This document shows, piece after piece, positions 7,262 through 10,123 of a stretch of 10,123 nucleotides of DNA (position 1 is the stretch's first letter; each line of letters opens with the position of its first letter). Position numbers and translations under genes: made by a program. The stretch is from NCBI GenBank assembly GCA_937890485.1, contig CALBXN010000009.1, forward strand, positions 1 to 10,123, in the 5' to 3' direction. Below the pieces are notes generated by a model. The model saw only the letters and a list, made by a program, of their open reading frames with translations, searched no databases and was not told the origin of the DNA. The stretch is from an uncultured Treponema sp. (lineage in GTDB: Bacteria > Spirochaetota > Spirochaetia > Treponematales > Treponemataceae).

Positions 7262-8278
7262 ATGATTTACAGAGATTTTGAAAAACAAATAAATTTAGCC
7301 TTAGAATTTTTTCCATGTGTAACTTTAACGGGAGCAAGACAAACAGGAAAAACTACATTACTCAAAAAAATGCTCCCAAATTATAATTATGTATCTTTAG
7401 ATTTACCAAGTATCGCAGAAATGGCGGAAGAAAATCCAGAAGCCTTTTTTGAAAAATACAAAACCCCACTCATTATAGATGAAGTACAATATGCTCCAAA
7501 GTTATTTCGATACTTAAAGGTAAAATTAGACAATGATAGACATCAGATGGGGCAAATGGTTTTAACAGGAAGCCAAAAGTTTGAATTAATGAAAAATCTT
7601 TCAGAGAGTCTTGCAGGAAGAACTGCAATTTTAGAACTTGAAGGATTATCTTGGAATGAATATAAAAATTACATTAATGAAGAAAATGCAGATTTTGATA
7701 CATTTATTTTTAGAGGCGGATTTCCAGAACTTACTAGAAAACAAGACTTTCCACTAGATATGTTTTTTTCAAGTTATCTTGCAACTTATCTTGAAAGAGA
7801 TGTTCGACAACTTATAAATGTAACAAATTTACGAACTTTTGAACAATTTATTCGATTACTTGCTATTCGCAATGCTAATCAACTTGACATGACAGATATT
7901 GCAAATAATCTTGGAATAAGTTCTAAAACGGTGGCATCTTGGATAAGTGTTTTAGAAACTTCAGGACAAATAACATTACTACAACCTTGGTTTGGAAACT
8001 CTGGTAAAAGAATTGTAAAAACACCAAAAGTTTATTTTAACGACACAGGCCTTTTATGTTGGCTTTTAGGAATAGAAAAACACAACTTTAAAACATCTCC
8101 TTTTATAGGAAGTATTTTTGAAACAGCTATTTTTGCAGAGTTAAGAAAAATAAATAAACTTAATGGAGCAACTAACATTATCCATCCCAAATCACTTTCA
8201 TATTTAATGCTTTCGATATATCCGAATATGCATGGTATGTATACTATTAATATTCCTCCAAGCGCTGATAAAAGTTGA
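7262..8278 (+). CDS. AAA-type ATPase with DUF4143-like C-terminus, truncated and chimeric at the 3' end
   Basis: The protein shows Walker A GARQTGKTT (24-32), Walker B PLIIDEVQ (68-75 region), a sensor-like LTGSQKF (101-107) and SLAGR (116-120). A winged-helix-like segment follows at about 199-243 (DIANNLGISSKTVASWISVL), then the DUF4143 hallmark KVYFNDTGLLCWLLG and FETAIFAELRK. Members of this family usually run to about 380-400 residues and end in a nuclease-like region with Tyr-Arg-Asp and Glu-Val-Asp motifs. Here those are missing: after LNGATN (residue about 305, base about 8178) the remaining 33 residues are the antisense of a minus-strand membrane protein gene. The function of these ATPases is poorly defined; toxin-antitoxin-like or mobile-element roles have been proposed. 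The fused product is probably nonfunctional. Confidence 0.8.
   Translation: MIYRDFEKQINLALEFFPCVTLTGARQTGKTTLLKKMLPNYNYVSLDLPSIAEMAEENPEAFFEKYKTPLIIDEVQYAPKLFRYLKVKLDNDRHQMGQMVLTGSQKFELMKNLSESLAGRTAILELEGLSWNEYKNYINEENADFDTFIFRGGFPELTRKQDFPLDMFFSSYLATYLERDVRQLINVTNLRTFEQFIRLLAIRNANQLDMTDIANNLGISSKTVASWISVLETSGQITLLQPWFGNSGKRIVKTPKVYFNDTGLLCWLLGIEKHNFKTSPFIGSIFETAIFAELRKINKLNGATNIIHPKSLSYLMLSIYPNMHGMYTINIPPSADKS
8172..8190. other. Right composite junction joining two truncated genes
   Basis: Left of this point the plus strand encodes conserved ATPase text ending in LNGATN. To the right, the minus strand encodes the start of a membrane protein with its own GGAGG ribosome site. Each gene lacks its other end, and the overlapping frames beyond the point (plus to 8278, minus to 8032) are antisense read-through. 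No repeat, transposase or target duplication is visible here. Confidence 0.55.
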
Positions 8279-8310
8279 AATAGATTTTTGAAAAATTTAT
8301 TTTTTATCAT
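8180..8310 (-). pseudogene. 5' fragment of a small membrane protein gene cut at the junction
   Basis: An ATG at 8310 follows a strong GGAGG (8324-8320) at 9 bases spacing, only 22 bases after the previous gene, so this looks like the next gene of a minus-strand operon. About 43 genuine residues remain: a basic start (MIKNKFFKN), a hydrophobic segment with ALGGILIVYIPCIFGYI, and a polar stretch. The frame stays open to 8032, but that part is antisense to the conserved ATPase and uses no plausible protein pattern. I do not recognise the family. The full gene should have continued leftwards past the junction. Confidence 0.5.
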
Positions 8311-8332
8311 TTTATAACGCCTCCATTGAAAA

Positions 8333-8752
8333 TTAAATTAAATATTTTTTAATTTTTTGATACATAGCAGTAGTTATGCAACAAAAAAATAGAACGACAA
8401 AATAAATAATACCTAATAATATTAAAGCAGTATCCACAGTTTGACTTAGTGAACAAACACATATGATAATTGATGTAAAAGTCAATAAATATGCTACTAT
8501 TTCAAGTATCAATGTTTTTCTAGAAATCAAACGTTTATTTTTAGAATACATAATCACAAAAAACAGTTTGTGTTTAAACTCAATTATATACTGTTTGTAA
8601 TATAAATACTCATATTTATCTACTGAATATATATTTAAAAACGTTACAACTATAAAAGGAAGTAAAAATAAATATGCCGCAATTACAGTGCCTAACATAT
8701 CAGTTTCAGACAAGATGTCTGCGAACAATATAATGTCAATGAATTTTGTCAT
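8333..8752 (-). CDS. Polytopic membrane protein of unknown function (139 aa)
   Basis: I start this at the ATG at 8752, because AAAGGGG (8767-8761) lies 8 bases upstream; the GTG at 8761 overlaps that ribosome site and is rejected. Four hydrophobic stretches are visible: near the N-terminus (IIDI/FADIL to AAYLFLLPFIVVTFL), and later ILEIVAYLLTFTSIIICVC and ALILLGIIYFVVLFFCCI, separated by a Lys/Tyr-rich loop (about 45-80). It ends with a basic tail (YQKIKKYLI). I recognise no family. It has its own promoter after a terminator and is followed 22 bases later by another membrane protein gene. Position downstream of an RHS gene would fit an immunity role, but that is inference. Confidence 0.7.
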   Translation of the reverse strand: MTKFIDIILFADILSETDMLGTVIAAYLFLLPFIVVTFLNIYSVDKYEYLYYKQYIIEFKHKLFFVIMYSKNKRLISRKTLILEIVAYLLTFTSIIICVCSLSQTVDTALILLGIIYFVVLFFCCITTAMYQKIKKYLI

Positions 8753-8777
8753 TGTCTTCACCCCTTTAATATCTATT

Positions 8778-8786
8778 ATTATATCA
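8778..8786 (-). promoter_or_regulatory. Extended -10 promoter of the small membrane protein genes
   Basis: The minus strand reads TGATATAAT, a perfect extended -10, with the hexamer at 8783-8778. A start about 7 bases on gives a leader of roughly 20 bases containing the AAAGGGG ribosome site before the ATG at 8752. No strong -35 is seen. Unlike the cheW and lepB promoters, this arrangement leaves room for a normal leader. Confidence 0.5.
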
Positions 8787-8807
8787 CATATTTACAGTAA
8801 TTCAGTA

Positions 8808-8856
8808 ATAAAGAAAAAGAGAGCGTACTCCACCAATCAAGCTAAGTACCCCCTCT
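8808..8856 (-). terminator. Rho-independent terminator after the RHS-linked gene
   Basis: On the minus strand AGAGGGGGTACT (8856-8845) pairs with AGTACGCTCTCT (8829-8818) over 12 positions, with one mismatch and one G-U pair, around a 15-base loop. It is followed at once by TTTTTCTTTATT. It lies 12 bases after the stop of the gene ending at 8868 and so closes the RHS transcription unit. Confidence 0.75.
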
Positions 8857-8867
8857 GCAAGTTTGTG

Positions 8868-9338
8868 TTAATTATTTTTAATTGGTTTATCCCAAAATTG
8901 TTTAATAAATTTTAAGTTGTTTTCAGTTTTTTCAATTCTAATAAATGATTTTTTTGAACCACCATCATATTTTGTATTATATAAATCTACAATAACATAG
9001 TATGTTGTTTCTTTTGGAAAAGTAGCAATTATTACCTCTTTAATATCTTCTATTTTCAGTTGATACTTGTATCCACAAATAAAACCTTTTCTTATAATTA
9101 TTTGCTCTTCTTCGTTATAGATAATCTTGCATCCAAATCTGTTTAGCATTAACAAAAACAAAAAGATAAAGCAAGAAAACCCAACAATTAACCCTAAATA
9201 TACCATAATCATGTTTGTTTGGTAGTTTATAATACTATTAAACAAATAAAATACACTTACAATTGTAGGAAAAGAGAAAAGTACAATCCCAAAGAATGAC
9301 AAATAAATTATAAACCTACAAGAATAAACCTTTTTCAT
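8868..9338 (-). CDS. Membrane protein with C-terminal PH-like domain; candidate RHS-linked immunity protein (156 aa)
   Basis: The ATG at 9338 is preceded by AAAGGAG at 11 bases and lies 21 bases after the RHS stop, so the two are co-transcribed. Two hydrophobic segments (about 9-34 and 43-65) form a hairpin, followed by a soluble beta-rich part from about 69: CKIIYNEEEQIIIRKG, KYQLKIEDIKEV and YYVIVDLYN, a pattern typical of bacterial PH-like domains attached to two membrane spans. The protein has no enzymatic motif. Genes directly after an RHS tip commonly encode immunity proteins, and a membrane-anchored one would fit a membrane-acting effector, but no homology to a known immunity family was seen. 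A terminator follows the gene. Confidence 0.72.
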   Translation of the reverse strand: MKKVYSCRFIIYLSFFGIVLFSFPTIVSVFYLFNSIINYQTNMIMVYLGLIVGFSCFIFLFLLMLNRFGCKIIYNEEEQIIIRKGFICGYKYQLKIEDIKEVIIATFPKETTYYVIVDLYNTKYDGGSKKSFIRIEKTENNLKFIKQFWDKPIKNN

Positions 9339-9359
9339 AATATTTATTACTCCTTTTAC

Positions 9360-10121
9360 CTAAAAACAGTATGCATAAAGTTGATTATTTACGCTGTTTT
9401 TTTTCTTTTGATTTTTTCTATTCCTTAAAATATCTATAATCATACCAACAGCACCCGTAGCACCACCAAATATAGCAGATAATAACGCACCATTTAAAGT
9501 AGATGTGCCACCCATTGAACCCAAAAAGGCACCAGCAGTGTTAATTAATCCCCATTGAATACCACTAACAAATACAGAGCCCCAATCATTAACCCCACCA
9601 TCGTTAATAACTTGAGCACTTGCATCGGCAACCATTCCACCAACAAATCCTGTTACAAAGGCAATTCCAGTTCCAATAGCTAAGGCAGCTCCCGCACTCA
9701 ATGCATTTCCCATCACAAATCCTGCTCCAGTTGCAGTTGCCACCATTACACCTTCTCCAACAAGCACTGGGGCGATAAATAAAGACGCTACACCTGCTCC
9801 CGCACCCATAAAACCTCCTGTTAGAGCACCGATGCCAATTCCAGCCCAAACATTTTTGCCATTAACGGCTGCAGTTATTCCTCCGTAAAAAGCTCCCGAA
9901 ACTGCTCCGATTGCTACTCCAATTGCTGCTGCCGCTAAAACTGCAGACAATATAATAACAAAATGTCCACTAGGATCAGCATACATGATAGGATTATTCA
10001 TACAGTAACAATATAAATTTAATCCATTTATACTTTCAGGATCTAAATACTCAATGCTATCCGGACTTATAAATCTACATAGTTCTGGACTATAATATCT
10101 AGAGTTTAGATAATATAGTGA
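9360..10121 (-). CDS. RHS-family protein C-terminus with glycine-rich hydrophobic tip; 5' partial
   Basis: The frame is open from the right edge, so the gene starts outside the window; the ATG at 10001 is internal. The first 50 residues are the RHS-associated core: YYLNSRYYSPELCRFISPD, then YLDPESINGLNLYCYC and NNPIMYADPSGH. RHS proteins form a shell whose variable tip follows this core. Here the tip is about 195 residues, dominated by Gly/Ala-rich hydrophobic stretches with spaced glycines (GVAIGAVSGAFYGG, GIGIGALTGGFMGAGAG, GNALSAGAALAIGTGIAF, SAIFGGATGAVGM), then a basic tail (RNRKNQKKK) ending LYAYCF. No nuclease, deaminase or ADP-ribosyltransferase motif is seen. It may be a membrane-inserting tip or a linker that has lost its toxin. 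GC is about 45% in places (9481-9540), above its neighbours. Confidence 0.88.
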   Translation of the reverse strand, partial: SLYYLNSRYYSPELCRFISPDSIEYLDPESINGLNLYCYCMNNPIMYADPSGHFVIILSAVLAAAAIGVAIGAVSGAFYGGITAAVNGKNVWAGIGIGALTGGFMGAGAGVASLFIAPVLVGEGVMVATATGAGFVMGNALSAGAALAIGTGIAFVTGFVGGMVADASAQVINDGGVNDWGSVFVSGIQWGLINTAGAFLGSMGGTSTLNGALLSAIFGGATGAVGMIIDILRNRKNQKKKNSVNNQLYAYCF

Positions 10122-10123
10122 TG

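Noticed and set aside
8032..8180. C-terminal half of the minus-strand ORF starting at 8310
   Set aside because: This part is antisense to the conserved DUF4143-type ATPase text, so it is treated as read-through past a junction, not a real protein.
8739..8760. Small inverted repeat CAATGA/TCATTG over the start of the 139-residue protein gene
   Set aside because: Six base pairs of low complexity; not enough to claim a regulatory hairpin.
8688..8915. Plus-strand ORF of 75 codons across the terminator and promoter region
   Set aside because: It runs antisense through two genes and the terminator hairpin; the translation shows no domain and the region is explained by minus-strand signals.
9604..9849. 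Minus-strand 81-codon Cys/Trp-rich ORF
   Set aside because: It is an alternate frame of the glycine-rich RHS tip; the Cys/Trp/Gly richness is a by-product of GGN and GCN codons.
9999..10001. ATG at 10001 as the start of an independent 213-residue gene
   Set aside because: The frame is open upstream and encodes the conserved RHS core, so this Met lies inside a longer protein.
1..10123. CRISPR array, tRNA, rRNA, riboswitch or insertion sequence
   Set aside because: No regularly spaced repeats, cloverleaf, rRNA-like conserved text, transposase or terminal inverted repeats were seen on either strand.

Overview
The window is very AT-rich and almost entirely protein-coding, and it reads as a composite of three blocks. 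The central block (about 545 to 8180) looks spirochaetal, most like a host-associated Treponema. The evidence is a compact chemosensory operon with a hybrid CheA, an unusually long signal peptidase I carrying a large internal insertion, and very low GC (8 of 60 bases at 601-660). The genus is inferred from gene style, not from a search. Both flanks carry gene types commonest in Firmicutes: a CwlO/PcsB-like coiled-coil NlpC/P60 hydrolase on the left, and an RHS protein C-terminus with small membrane proteins on the right. Each block boundary falls inside a reading frame.

Layout. 1-826 (-) is a partial ORF in which a degenerate receiver-like start runs in frame into a coiled coil and a C40 peptidase. 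816-4951 (-) is a tightly packed operon: cheW, a divergent cheW-like gene, cheB, hybrid cheA, then the receiver-like start just mentioned. Genes overlap by 8 or 11 bases or lie 12 bases apart. 4989-6773 (-) is lepB. 6854-7204 (+) is a stand-alone Hpt protein transcribed divergently from lepB. 7262 to about 8180 (+) is an AAA/DUF4143-type ATPase that loses its C-terminus at the right junction. 8180-10121 (-) holds the end of an RHS gene, a PH-like membrane protein, a terminator, a second promoter, a polytopic membrane protein, and the start of a third membrane protein cut at the junction.

How it works. The operon encodes the core of one chemosensory array: kinase, adaptors, and an adaptation methylesterase. 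No receptor, CheR or free CheY is present, so those must lie elsewhere. The CheA carries its own C-terminal receiver and appears to lack a P2 docking domain. The Hpt protein could shuttle phosphate to or from such receivers, but its partner is unknown. On the right, the RHS tip and the small membrane proteins downstream have the order of a polymorphic-toxin and immunity locus, although no known toxin domain is recognisable.

Three regulatory points stand out. cheW and lepB both have a perfect extended -10 (TGnTATAAT) only 6-7 bases before the ATG, with no Shine-Dalgarno sequence, which suggests leaderless transcripts. The cheW copy lies inside a 9-bp inverted repeat. The ATPase gene has a similarly close promoter (TTGACA, 17 bp, CATAAT). 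The main caution is that the two intragenic junctions could be recombination, lateral transfer or assembly chimerism, and the sequence alone cannot separate these.
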